Shown: one piece after another, positions 17,587 through 27,766 of the stretch
How the letters are laid out: the number at the start of each line of letters is the position of its first letter
Numbering within the stretch: the stretch's first letter is position 1
From: VFJZ01 sp046598415
Lineage (GTDB): Bacteria; Actinomycetota; Thermoleophilia; Gaiellales; F1-60-MAGs149
Assembly (NCBI GenBank): GCA_046598415.1
Contig: JBKJIG010000089.1
Coordinates: forward strand, 1 to 64,000
Direction: 5' to 3'
Length of the DNA: 64,000 bases
Made by a program: the position numbers and the translations under genes
The notes under the pieces: model-generated
Told to the model about the DNA's origin: nothing
Databases searched by the model: none
The model's input: only the letters and a program-made list of their open reading frames with translations

Positions 17587-18314
17587 CCCTGCTCGAGATC
17601 AAGGGATTGTCGGCCGGCTACGGCCCATTGCGCGTGCTGCACGACCTCGACATGAAGCTCGAGTCGGGCGAGCGCGTCGGCCTGGTCGGTCTCAACGGCC
17701 ACGGCAAGTCGACCCTCCTGCAGGCCATCGTCGGCCTGACCGGGTGGCAGTCGGGCTCGATCCTGCTGGACGGGAACGAGATCGGCGGCCGCCGCATGCA
17801 CGGGGCCGGGCGCACCACGCCGAAGATCGTCCGCAAGGGCGTCGCCCTCGCACCCCAGGGCGACGCGATCTTCCCGGGCCTGACGGTGCGCCAGAATCTC
17901 GACTCGGGCGCCTTCAGCGCACGCGCCTGGCGCGAACGCCGCAAGCGCCGGGCCCGCATCCTCGAGATCTTTCCGCCGCTCTCGCAACTGCTCGACCAGT
18001 CGGTCGGCACGCTGTCGGGCGGCGAGCGCCGGATGGTGTCGCTGGGCCGCGCGTTCATGGGCGACCCGCGCATCTTCCTCGTCGACGAGCCGTCCCTCGG
18101 TCTGGCGCCGATCATCTCCCGCAGCGTGATCGAAGCGCTCGGGCAGATCGACATCGGCGACGGCGCGATGATCATCGCCGAGCAGGACCTCGGCCTGATC
18201 CACGGGCGCGTCGACCGCATGCTCGGCATGCACGCCGGCGAGCTGAAGCAGGACATCGGCGACGCCCTGATCATGGGCCACGCCCAGACGCTCGCGAGCG
18301 AGATCGAGGTCTAG
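17583..18314 (+). CDS. ABC transporter ATP-binding protein, LivF-like
   Basis: 243 residues from a TTG start that overlaps the previous stop as TTGA. The start is well supported by a perfect GGAGGTGA Shine-Dalgarno (17568-17575) 7 bases upstream. Walker A is GLNGHGKSTLLQA, the signature is TLSGGERRMVSLGRA, and Walker B is RIFLVDEPSLGLAP. It supplies one ATPase of the importer together with the LivG-like gene. Confidence 0.92.
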   Translation: MTLLEIKGLSAGYGPLRVLHDLDMKLESGERVGLVGLNGHGKSTLLQAIVGLTGWQSGSILLDGNEIGGRRMHGAGRTTPKIVRKGVALAPQGDAIFPGLTVRQNLDSGAFSARAWRERRKRRARILEIFPPLSQLLDQSVGTLSGGERRMVSLGRAFMGDPRIFLVDEPSLGLAPIISRSVIEALGQIDIGDGAMIIAEQDLGLIHGRVDRMLGMHAGELKQDIGDALIMGHAQTLASEIEV

Positions 18315-18316
18315 CG

Positions 18317-19231
18317 GTGGACTGGTTCGTCGTCACCTCTGCGCTCTCGCTGGCCGCGATGTACGGCTTGCTCGGCATCGGCATCTCGCTGACCTGGTCG
18401 AGCATCGGCATGCTCAACCTCGCCTACGGGTTCACGTTCGCCGCCGCCGGTTACGGCGCCTACTGGGCGTCGAAGAACCTGGTGAAGGCGCCCACCTCGG
18501 GCACCGACGCGCTGATCGTCGGCGGCGTCGGCATCCTGATCGGCGTCGTCGCCGGGCTCGCGGTCGGTGCGATCGCCTTCCTGCCCTTGCACGACCGGCC
18601 GAACTTCGCGATCCGATCGCTGATCGCGACCCTCGCCATCTCGCTGGCGGGCACCCAGGTGTTCCTGCTCTGGTTCGGTCCGCTCAGCAAGCCGCTGCCG
18701 AAGGTGTTCGGCCCCGTCGGGCGCTGGCTGGACCGGCCGAAGCTCGAGTTCGGGCCGATCTCGATCACCTGGGACCGCGTCGGCTCCATCGTGTGCGCCG
18801 TGCTGTTGTGTGTGATCGTGCTGACGTGGGTGCGCCTCTCGCGCCGCGGCATCCAGATGCGGGCGATGATGCAGAACCCCGAGGGCGCCGCGCTCGTCGG
18901 TGTCTCCGTCCGGTCGACCGGGATGATGGTGATGGGCATTACCGGTGGCATGGCCGGCCTGTCGGCGGTGCTGCTGTCGTCGACGTTCTTCGTCAGTCCA
19001 TCGGTTGGCACCCAGCCGCTCGCGAAGGGTCTCGTGATCGCGTTGCTCGGTGGCCTCGGCTCGGTGCCCGGCGCGGTGATCGCGGCGATCCTGATCGGGT
19101 TCACCGAGGCGCTGACCGCGAAGTACTTCGGCACCGGCACGACCCTGTTCGCGATGTACGTGCTCGTGTTCGCGGTGCTGATCGTGCGTCCGCGCGGTAT
19201 CGGCGGCCTGCTGGCGGAGGTGCGCGAGTGA
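18317..19231 (+). CDS. branched-chain amino acid/amide ABC permease, LivH-like
   Basis: 304 residues from a GTG two bases after the LivF-like stop. It is strongly hydrophobic, with about 8 membrane helices. LivH signatures include GLLGIGISLTWSSIGMLNLAYG near the N-terminus, RSLIATLAISL, and the EAA-like GGMAGLSAVLLSS followed by LVIALLGGLGSVPGAV. The inferred partner permease is the following gene. Confidence 0.9.
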   Translation: MDWFVVTSALSLAAMYGLLGIGISLTWSSIGMLNLAYGFTFAAAGYGAYWASKNLVKAPTSGTDALIVGGVGILIGVVAGLAVGAIAFLPLHDRPNFAIRSLIATLAISLAGTQVFLLWFGPLSKPLPKVFGPVGRWLDRPKLEFGPISITWDRVGSIVCAVLLCVIVLTWVRLSRRGIQMRAMMQNPEGAALVGVSVRSTGMMVMGITGGMAGLSAVLLSSTFFVSPSVGTQPLAKGLVIALLGGLGSVPGAVIAAILIGFTEALTAKYFGTGTTLFAMYVLVFAVLIVRPRGIGGLLAEVRE

Positions 19232-19310
19232 GCACGCAACGGTCGCAGCGGAGCGGAGACCATCTGCGTGCGGTGGCGAACGCCGTGCGAGACTCCGCAG
19301 GAGGCACGGC

Positions 19311-20867
19311 GTGAGCGCGGAGGCACCGGAGAAGGCGGTCGCCCGCGAGCAGCCGCGCCAGCAGCTGGTCGGGCGACGGCGGCGGTTGCCGCGCCTCCCG
19401 GTGGGCGCCGACAAGACGTTCCATCGCCGGCGCTGGCCATGGTCGAAGACGAGTGTCACGAACGTCGCCGGGCGCTTCAACCCGAAGACGCTCGGGCGCG
19501 AGCGGTTCATCGCGCACAAGGGGCCCCTGTGGTGGCTCATCTTCCTCGGCCTGACGCTGGCGATCCCGCTGATCAGCGGCAGCGACAAGATCCTCACGAT
19601 CGCGTCGACGTTCACCATCTACGCCTCGATCAACCTGATGTGGATGCTGATCATGGGGACGGCGGGCATCTTCTCGCTGGCCAGCCTCGCGGTCGCCGGA
19701 GTCGCCGCCTACACCGCCGCCTGGCTGACCATCAACCAGGGGCTGCCCTGGCCGCTGATGTTCCCGGTCGGCGCCGTGGCCGGGCTGATCGTGGGCGTGA
19801 TCATCGCGATTCCCGCCCGCCGCATGGACGGCTTGTACTACGCCCTCCTGACGCTCGGCGTGTCCGAGATCTGCCGTGCCTACGCGCTGCAGGCCAGGTG
19901 GCTCGGCGCCCAGTCGCAGGGCTCCCTGTCGGGCGGCGGAGGGTTCATCCCCGACGACATGCGGTTCACCGCCACGGGCCAGCGGATCGGCTACATCGCC
20001 GGCTTCCTGCTGCTGCTCGCCGCGCTCGCGACGTACCGGATCGTGAACGGCCAGCGCCTCGGGCTGCTGCTGCGCGCGTCGCAGAAGGAGGACGAGGCGG
20101 TGTCGGAATCGATGGGTATCGACTTCCAGCGCGCGCGGCTGGCCGTGTTCCTGATCTCATCCGCGGCGCTCGGCGTCGTCGGCGCGTTCTACGCCGGCTA
20201 CTTCCGGGCGGCGTCGCTGTCGCTGTTCGGCACCGACCTGCTGCTGCTGCTGTTCGCGATGATCGTGATCGGCGGCATCGGCCGGGCCGAGGGCGCCGTG
20301 GTGGGCACGCTGGTCGTGACCGTCATCGACCGCTACTTCATCGATATCGGCGCGAAGCGCATCCTGCTGGTCGCGATCCTGATGCTGATGTCGGTGCTGT
20401 TCACGCGCGGCGGCGCGTTCGGTCTGAAGGACCAGTGGCAGGAGCTCCGCGCGAAACGCCGTTCCTCGCGCCGGGCGGCGCGCTCCACGCGCCGCGGCGA
20501 CGTGCTGCCGGAAGAGGCGCCGGACGTGCGCGACAAGTCGCTCATCTACCAGCGCCGCTACGACTTCGCGCAGCGCGAGCACCTGAAGTCGCTGATCACC
20601 GACGACCTGATCGAGGAGCATCGCAAGAGCCCCACCGGGCTGCACTCGGACAGCCTCGAACGCCTGATGCTGTTCTTCCGCAAGTCCGAGCTCGCCGGCA
20701 AGTACTGCGTCTACGCGATCGAGCCGTTCAAGCAGTACCGGATCGTGGCCCTCTCGGGATTGCCCGGCGTGCCGCCCCGCACCGTCGACGACCGTATCTA
20801 CACGACCATCGACGATGCCTACCACGCGGTGTTCCTGCGCCGCGTCAACGATTTGCGCTCCTCCTGA
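19311..20867 (+). CDS. LivM-like ABC permease fused to a dimethylformamidase small-subunit-like domain
   Basis: 518 residues from a GTG with AGGAGG at 19299-19304. Residues about 65-372 are a LivM permease with several helices and the GLYYALLTLGVSEICRAYALQ and ALGVVGAFYAG motifs. Residues about 375-405 are an Arg-rich cytoplasmic linker. Residues about 408-518 are soluble and include LERLMLFFRKSELAGKY, QYRIVAL and DDAYHAVFLRRVNDL. From memory these match the small subunit (DmfA1) of N,N-dimethylformamidase, which has a similar HAVFLRRIEDVR end. The large-subunit gene begins 14 bases downstream. The single open frame suggests a real fusion, so the enzyme may be tethered to the importer. An assembly error or lost stop codon is the alternative. 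Confidence 0.85.
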   Translation: MSAEAPEKAVAREQPRQQLVGRRRRLPRLPVGADKTFHRRRWPWSKTSVTNVAGRFNPKTLGRERFIAHKGPLWWLIFLGLTLAIPLISGSDKILTIASTFTIYASINLMWMLIMGTAGIFSLASLAVAGVAAYTAAWLTINQGLPWPLMFPVGAVAGLIVGVIIAIPARRMDGLYYALLTLGVSEICRAYALQARWLGAQSQGSLSGGGGFIPDDMRFTATGQRIGYIAGFLLLLAALATYRIVNGQRLGLLLRASQKEDEAVSESMGIDFQRARLAVFLISSAALGVVGAFYAGYFRAASLSLFGTDLLLLLFAMIVIGGIGRAEGAVVGTLVVTVIDRYFIDIGAKRILLVAILMLMSVLFTRGGAFGLKDQWQELRAKRRSSRRAARSTRRGDVLPEEAPDVRDKSLIYQRRYDFAQREHLKSLITDDLIEEHRKSPTGLHSDSLERLMLFFRKSELAGKYCVYAIEPFKQYRIVALSGLPGVPPRTVDDRIYTTIDDAYHAVFLRRVNDLRSS

Positions 20868-20881
20868 CCTGAGAGGCACCC

Positions 20882-23188
20882 TTGGCGAGGATCAAGCTCA
20901 CCGGCTACACCGACCACATCAGCGTCACCGAAGGCGACACCGTCCAGTTCATGGTCAGCGCCGAGGGTGCGACCTCCGTGAACGCCGAGATCGTCCGGCT
21001 CATCCACGGTGACGAACACCCCGAAGGCCCCGGGTTCATCGAGGAGGTCGTCCCGTCGACCGTCTCGGGCAGCCACGCCGCCCACCGGCAGTTCGTCGAC
21101 ATCGGCTCGCGGGTCGACGTCGCCGATCCGACGGGCCTGCTCGACATCACCGGCCCGATCTCGATCCACGCGTTCATCTTCCCGACGACGCCGATGAAGG
21201 GCCGCCAGGCGATCCTGTCGCGCTGGGCGATCCACGAGACGGCCGGCTACGGGCTCGGTATCAACACCGCCGGCCACCTCGAGTTCTGGGCCGGTGACGG
21301 CAGCGAGACCGACGCGATCGCCGCCGAGGTGCCGCTGCTGCACCACACCTGGTACTTCGTCGCGGCGACGTACGACCCGGCCTCGGGTGATGCGTCGATT
21401 CGCCAGCAGGCGGTCATCAACCCGTACAACGGCCGCCTCGGCAAGGTGGCGCCGTTCGACCACACCTCGCGCGTGCGGCAGAAGCTGCGCGTCAAGCCGC
21501 AGGGTGGTGAGCGGCCATTCCGGTTCGCCGGCGCGCTCCAGCACGCCTCCGTGCGCGGCTCGTACAACGAGCTGCGCTACAACGGCAAGATCGACCGTTG
21601 CGGCGTGCAGGACCGCGTGCTGTCGGACGTGGAGATCGACGCGATCGCCGCCGGCGGCGAGCCGCCGGCCGACGGCCTGGTCGCCCGCTGGGACACGGCA
21701 GCGGGCTACGGCGAGCACGGCATCGACGACGTCGTGCGCGACACCGGGCCGAACGCCCTGCACGGGCACGGCGTGCACCGGCCGATCCGCGCCATGACGG
21801 GCTGGAACTGGGAGGGCAAGAAGGACGACTGGCGCCTCGCCCCCGAGCAGTACGGCGGCATCCACTTCCACGACGACGCGGTCACCGACTGCCGCTGGGA
21901 GCCGACCTTCTCGTGGACGGTGCCGGCCGGCACGCGGAGCGGCTGCTACGCGGCGCGGCTGAACGCCGGCGACGACGAGGACCACATCCCCTTCTTCGTC
22001 CGCCCGGCGAAGCCGAAGGGCAAGATCCTCCTGCTCGCGGCGACGAACTCGTACCTCGCGTACGCGAACGAGATGATCGTGCATCACTTCCCGGTCGCGC
22101 AGGCCATCGTGGGGCACGTGCCGGTGCTGTCCGGCATCGAGGCCGACTACTACCAGGATCCCGAGTTCGGCCGCTCGACGTACGACCACCACACCGACGG
22201 CGAGGGGGTCTGCTTCTCGTCGTGGCTGCGGCCGATCCTGAACATCCGGCCGAAGTGGCGGTCGTCGGCGATCTCGACCACCTGGCAGTTCCCGCGAGAC
22301 CTGTCGATCATCGGCTTCCTCGAGCAGTTCGGCTACGACTACGAGGTCGCGACCGACCACGACCTGCACCGCGAGGGCCTCGACCTGCTCCGCGAGTACA
22401 GCGTCGTGATCACGGGCTCGCATCCGGAGTACTGGTCGGAGCGGGCGCTCGACTCGGCCGAGGACTACGTGGCCGACGGCGGCCGCCTGATGTACATGGG
22501 CGGCAACGGCTTCTACTGGGTCGTCTCCTCGACCGAGGAGGAGCCGTACGTGATGGAGGTCCGCAAGGGCGAGGCCGGCATGCGCGCGTGGCAGGCCAAT
22601 CCCGGCGAGCTGTACCACCAGACCTCCGCCGAGCGAGGCGGCCTGTGGCGCCTGCGCGGCCGGCCGCCGCAGAAGCTGACGGGCGTCGGCTTCACGACCG
22701 AGGGCTTCGACTTCTGCCGGCCCTACCGGCGGATGCCCGACTCGTTCCACAAGACCGCGGCGTGGATCTTCGATGGCATCGGCGACGACGAGGTGATCGG
22801 CGACTTCGGGCTCGCGCTCGGCGGTGCCGGCGGGCTCGAGACCGAGCGCTACGACCTCAGCCTCGGCACGCCCCCGCATGCCCTGCTGCTGGCCACCGCG
22901 GACGGGTTCTCCGACAACTACCCCGGCGTCCACGAGGACATCCTGTTCAACTACAACGGCCTGATGGGTACGCAGAACCCGCTCGTCCGTGCCGACATGG
23001 TGTACTTCACGACGCGCAACGACGGCGCCGTGTGGTCGACCGGATCGATCGCCTGGGCCAGCTCGCTGCCGTCGCGCGGGTGGGACAACAACGTCTCGCG
23101 GATCATGCGCAACGTGCTCGACGCGTTCGGCCAGCCCGGGTCGCTGCCGGGCTCCGAGTTCGTCGAGGAGGAGAAGTCGTGGCGGTAG
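20882..23188 (+). CDS. N,N-dimethylformamidase large (beta) subunit-like protein
   Basis: 768 residues from a TTG preceded by GAGAGG (20871-20876), close to the known large-subunit length. The N-terminal half has a concanavalin-like region (SIHAFIFPTT...HTWYFVAATYDPASG). The C-terminal half has the catalytic core. As I recall it, Paracoccus dimethylformamidase holds iron with Tyr399, Tyr440 and Glu521, helped by His519, Asn547 and Glu657. Here Tyr394, Tyr434, His514 and Glu516 (in GSHPEYW), Asn542 (in MGGNGFYW) and Glu653/655 fall at nearly the same spacings. The expected reaction is hydrolysis of a formamide-type amide to amine and acid. The substrate may differ from DMF. Confidence 0.88.
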   Translation: MARIKLTGYTDHISVTEGDTVQFMVSAEGATSVNAEIVRLIHGDEHPEGPGFIEEVVPSTVSGSHAAHRQFVDIGSRVDVADPTGLLDITGPISIHAFIFPTTPMKGRQAILSRWAIHETAGYGLGINTAGHLEFWAGDGSETDAIAAEVPLLHHTWYFVAATYDPASGDASIRQQAVINPYNGRLGKVAPFDHTSRVRQKLRVKPQGGERPFRFAGALQHASVRGSYNELRYNGKIDRCGVQDRVLSDVEIDAIAAGGEPPADGLVARWDTAAGYGEHGIDDVVRDTGPNALHGHGVHRPIRAMTGWNWEGKKDDWRLAPEQYGGIHFHDDAVTDCRWEPTFSWTVPAGTRSGCYAARLNAGDDEDHIPFFVRPAKPKGKILLLAATNSYLAYANEMIVHHFPVAQAIVGHVPVLSGIEADYYQDPEFGRSTYDHHTDGEGVCFSSWLRPILNIRPKWRSSAISTTWQFPRDLSIIGFLEQFGYDYEVATDHDLHREGLDLLREYSVVITGSHPEYWSERALDSAEDYVADGGRLMYMGGNGFYWVVSSTEEEPYVMEVRKGEAGMRAWQANPGELYHQTSAERGGLWRLRGRPPQKLTGVGFTTEGFDFCRPYRRMPDSFHKTAAWIFDGIGDDEVIGDFGLALGGAGGLETERYDLSLGTPPHALLLATADGFSDNYPGVHEDILFNYNGLMGTQNPLVRADMVYFTTRNDGAVWSTGSIAWASSLPSRGWDNNVSRIMRNVLDAFGQPGSLPGSEFVEEEKSWR

Positions 23189-23532
23189 ATCGCGGGACGT
23201 TCGACCACATCGGGATCGTCAGTGACGATCGCCGCGACGGCGAGGTCTGGGTCGAGCCGACGAGGGTCTGGGTGACGAACCCGCGCCGGTCGACGCACAA
23301 CGTCGAGTGGCTGCGCTTCGAGCCCGACTCGCCGGTCACCGGCCCGCTCCGAACCGAGCCGCATGTCGCCTACCGCGTCGCGGACGTCGACCAGGCGATC
23401 GCGGGCCACGAGCTGCTGCTGGCCCCGTTCGAGGTCGGCGGCGGGTTCTGCCGCGCAGCCTTCGTCCTCATCGACGGCGCCGTGGTGGAGTTCATGCAGT
23501 ACAGGAATCCCGACGAGGAGGGGTGGTTCTGA
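23179..23532 (+). CDS. small VOC/glyoxalase-like protein
   Basis: 117 residues from a GTG that overlaps the dimethylformamidase stop by 10 bases and follows GAGGAGGAG (23165-23173). It begins FDHIGIVSDD and later has PHVAYRVADVDQAIAGHELL and AFVLIDGAVVEFMQY, the two halves of a VOC fold. The final Glu of the family metal site (VVEFMQY) is present. The function is unknown. Tight coupling to the amidohydrolase suggests a role in the same pathway. Confidence 0.75.
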   Translation: MAVDRGTFDHIGIVSDDRRDGEVWVEPTRVWVTNPRRSTHNVEWLRFEPDSPVTGPLRTEPHVAYRVADVDQAIAGHELLLAPFEVGGGFCRAAFVLIDGAVVEFMQYRNPDEEGWF

Positions 23533-24323
23533 TGCGGGTCGGCGGGCAATCGAACACGTATCACACGCGCAGTGCCGAAGAGGCCTGGGCCGGCATCGCG
23601 GCGGCCGGGTACCGGACGGTCGAGCTTTCCAGCGTCCTCGGCTGGACGGAGCACGTCGATCTCGACGCCGACCCGGCCGAGCTGTTCGCGCGTCTCGCCC
23701 ACTACGGCCTCGAGCCGACCGTGCTCGCCGCGCACTCCGACCTGACGACCGCCGACGGGGTCAACTACGCGGTGAAGGCCATCGGCTGGACCGCGAACAA
23801 TGGCCTGCCGGTCATGAGCACCGCGATCGGCGGGCACTCCTCGCAGGAGGAGAGCGAGTCGGCGTTCCTGGCCGGCATCGGCCGGGTCGCAGCGGCGGCC
23901 GACGCCGCGGGCGTCGACGTCGCCCTCGAGATCCACGGCGACATCATGGCGACCGGCGCCCTCACGCTGCCGCTGCTCGAGAAGATCGGCCACCCGCGCA
24001 TCAAGGTCGCCTACGACACGGCGAACTGCGAGTTCTACGGCGATACGAAGGCCGTCGACGACCTGCACACGATGGTCCCGTATCTCGCGAACGTCCACCT
24101 GAAGGACAAGCGCGGCGGCAAGGGCGAGTGGGACTTCCCGGAGCCGGGCGCGGGGCACGTCGACTTCGCCGGCATCCTCGCCATCCTCCGTGACGGGGGC
24201 TACGACGGACCGGCCGCGGTCGAGATCGAGTTCGACGGCAGCTGGCCCGACGCTGCCGGCATCGACGCGAGCATGAAGGCCGGACGCGACCACCTCGTGG
24301 CGTGCGGCTACGACTGCGGTTGA
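23532..24323 (+). CDS. sugar phosphate isomerase/epimerase family (TIM barrel) protein
   Basis: 263 residues. The ATG overlaps the previous TGA by one base (TGATG) and is preceded by GAGGAGGGG. It is an AP-endonuclease-2-like TIM barrel with metal-ligand positions in DVALEIHGD, KVAYDTANCEF, LANVHLKDKRG and AAVEIEFDGSW. Such proteins isomerise or epimerise sugars or sugar-like acids. With the Gfo/Idh/MocA gene next door it may process a polyol or sugar-amide. Confidence 0.82.
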   Translation: MRVGGQSNTYHTRSAEEAWAGIAAAGYRTVELSSVLGWTEHVDLDADPAELFARLAHYGLEPTVLAAHSDLTTADGVNYAVKAIGWTANNGLPVMSTAIGGHSSQEESESAFLAGIGRVAAAADAAGVDVALEIHGDIMATGALTLPLLEKIGHPRIKVAYDTANCEFYGDTKAVDDLHTMVPYLANVHLKDKRGGKGEWDFPEPGAGHVDFAGILAILRDGGYDGPAAVEIEFDGSWPDAAGIDASMKAGRDHLVACGYDCG

Positions 24324-24330
24324 TCGCCGC

Positions 24331-25353
24331 ATGATCGGCGTCGCCATCCTCGGAGCCGGCTTCATGGGCCAGACCCACGCCGGTGCCTGGAAGGCGCTCG
24401 GTGACCGCGTCCGGGTCGAGGTCGTCGCCTCGCGCACCGCCGCTCGCGCCGCGGCGGTCGTCGAGACGGCCGGGTCAGGCGAGGTCGTCGCCGACCTGAA
24501 CGCGGCGATTGCCGACCCGCGCGTCGACCTCGTCGACATCTGCCTGCCGACCACGCTGCACCGCACCGTGGCCGAGGCCGCATTTGCGGCCGGCAAGCAC
24601 GTGCTGCTCGAGAAGCCGATCGCCCTGACGCGCGAGGACGGCGAGGCGATCGTGGCAGCCGCCGACCGCGCCGGCCGCATGCTGCTGGTCGGGCTCGTTC
24701 TCCGGCACTGGCCCGAGTACCAGCGGCTGCACGAGCTCGTGGCCGAGGGCGCGATCGGCACGGTCCGCTCGGTGTCGGCGCTGCGTCTGTCGCCGCCGGC
24801 CGACTGGGCCGACTGGTTCATCGATCCGGCCCAGTCGGGCGGGGTCGCCGTCGACCTGATGGTGCACGACTTCGACCAGCTGAACGCGCTGCTCGGCCCG
24901 GCCCGGACCGTACACGCCCAGTGCGTGCGGCGCGGCGCGCACGGCGCGCCGCAGCACGTCGTCGCCGTCACGTCGCACCCGGGCGGCGCCGGCCTCGCCG
25001 AGGGCGGGATGATGCTGCCGCCCTCGTACCCCTTCACCTCGGGCGTGCGCGTGCTCGGCGATGCCGGCATCCTCGAGTATCCCTTCGCGGCGGGGCCGGC
25101 TGTCGACGGCGGCAACATCGGCGGCGTCGACCAGGAGACCAACCGCCTGCGGCTGCACCCGGCCGACGGCGCGGCGTCGGTGGTCGAGGTCGAGAGCGCC
25201 GACCCGTGGCATCGCCAGGCCGCGTACCTGGCCGGCTGCTTGGAAGCCGGCCGGGCACCCGAGATCGGAACGGGCGAGCAGGCACTCGCCGCACTGCGCG
25301 TATCGCTGGCGGCGAACCGCTCGCTGGAAACTGGAAACGTCGAGGAGGTCTGA
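24331..25353 (+). CDS. Gfo/Idh/MocA family oxidoreductase
   Basis: 340 residues. The N-terminal Rossmann fold begins VAILGAGFMGQTHAGAW, and the family EKP motif is present in GKHVLLEKPIAL. The second domain includes GGVAVDLMVHDFDQLNALLG, containing the conserved D and H residues of the family. It is an NAD(P)-dependent dehydrogenase for sugars, inositols or related compounds; the substrate is not known. It starts 7 bases after the isomerase-like gene. Confidence 0.87.
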   Translation: MIGVAILGAGFMGQTHAGAWKALGDRVRVEVVASRTAARAAAVVETAGSGEVVADLNAAIADPRVDLVDICLPTTLHRTVAEAAFAAGKHVLLEKPIALTREDGEAIVAAADRAGRMLLVGLVLRHWPEYQRLHELVAEGAIGTVRSVSALRLSPPADWADWFIDPAQSGGVAVDLMVHDFDQLNALLGPARTVHAQCVRRGAHGAPQHVVAVTSHPGGAGLAEGGMMLPPSYPFTSGVRVLGDAGILEYPFAAGPAVDGGNIGGVDQETNRLRLHPADGAASVVEVESADPWHRQAAYLAGCLEAGRAPEIGTGEQALAALRVSLAANRSLETGNVEEV

Positions 25354-25355
25354 GC

Positions 25356-26461
<1,106 letters not shown>

Positions 26462-26465
<4 letters not shown>

Positions 26466-27766
26466 CCGACGTCATTCGCGCAGCCGTCGCCGCGCGCCGT
26501 GACGACCTGATCGAGCTGACGCGGCAGCTCGTCGAGCACCCGTCCGAGAACGCCAAGCTGGTCGGTGCCGGCGCCCGCCCGGCCGCCATCGCGGCCGAGC
26601 GGGCCTGTCAGGACCGGGTCGAGGGCGAGCTCGCGGCGCTCGGGATGACGATCGACCGGTTCGAGGCGCTCGCGGATCGCGAGGATGTCGTGGGTCGCCT
26701 GGCCGGTACCGGTGGCGGCCGTTCGCTGATCCTGAACGGGCACGTCGACGTCGTGCCGGCCGGCGACGCTGCGGCCTGGCCCGAGGACCCGTGGGGCGGC
26801 CGGGTCGACGACGACGGGCGCCTGTGGGGCCGCGGATCGTGCGACATGAAGGGCGGTATCGCCTGCGGCATCGTCGCGCTGCGGGTGTTGCGCGACCTCG
26901 GCATCCGCCTGCGCGGCGACGTCGTGTTCCAGTCGGTCGTGGACGAGGAGACCGGCGGTCCGGGCACGGCGCGGGCGATCGAGCGGGGCCATCTGGCCGA
27001 TGCGGCGATCGTGCTCGAACCGACCGACGGCCACCTCCAGCCGGTCGAGGGCGGCCTGGAGTGGGTGCGCGTCGTGATCCGCGGCCGGACCGGCCACAGC
27101 GCCGTCCGCTACCGCTCGATCCACGCCGGCGGTCGCGGCGACCCGGTGTCGGCGATCGAGAAGGCCGTCGACGTGCTGCTCCGCATCCGCGAGCTGGAGC
27201 GGTACTGGGGCGTGCACCGAGTGCACCCCTTGATGCCGCGTGGCATCACCACCATCAACCCCGGCGTGATCGCGGGCGGCTCCGGCGGGGGCGCCGACGG
27301 GATGCCGAACGGCATGGTGGCGTACTCCAACATGGCCGACTACTGCGCGCTCGGGCTGTCGATGAAGTACCTCCCCGACGAGCGTCGCGATGACGTCCGC
27401 GTCATGCTGGAGGACGAGCTGGCGCGCATCGCCGCCGCCGATCCGTGGCTGCGCGAACACCCGCTGGAGGTCGAGTGGGGCGTCGGCGGCGTCTCGTTCC
27501 CGCCCGCCGAGACGCCGCCCGGCCATCCGTTCTGCCAGACGGTCGCCGGCGCGTTCCGGGCCGTCACCGGGCGACCCGAGACCTTCTCGGGGTTCGAGGC
27601 GGTGTCGGATCTCGCCTGGCTCGCGCACGCCGGCGTGCCGAGCTTGCTGTACGGTCCGGGCGACTTCGCCCAGGCCCACTCGAGCGCGGAGTTCGTGCGC
27701 GTCGACGAGCTGGTCGAGGTGGCAGGCGTGATCGCGCTGGCGCTCTGCGAGTGGTGCGAGTGCTGA
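26462..27766 (+). CDS. M20 family metallopeptidase (ArgE/DapE-like)
   Basis: 434 residues from a GTG overlapping the HDAC stop as GTGA. M20 motifs: His94 and Asp96 in LNGHVDVVPAG, the bridging Asp128 in GRGSCDMKGG, and the Glu pair in VVDEETGGPGTA (about 162-163). The dimerisation domain follows (RTGHSAVRYRSIHAGG). It hydrolyses N-acyl or peptide bonds using two zinc ions. It is the third C-N hydrolase of this operon. Confidence 0.9.
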
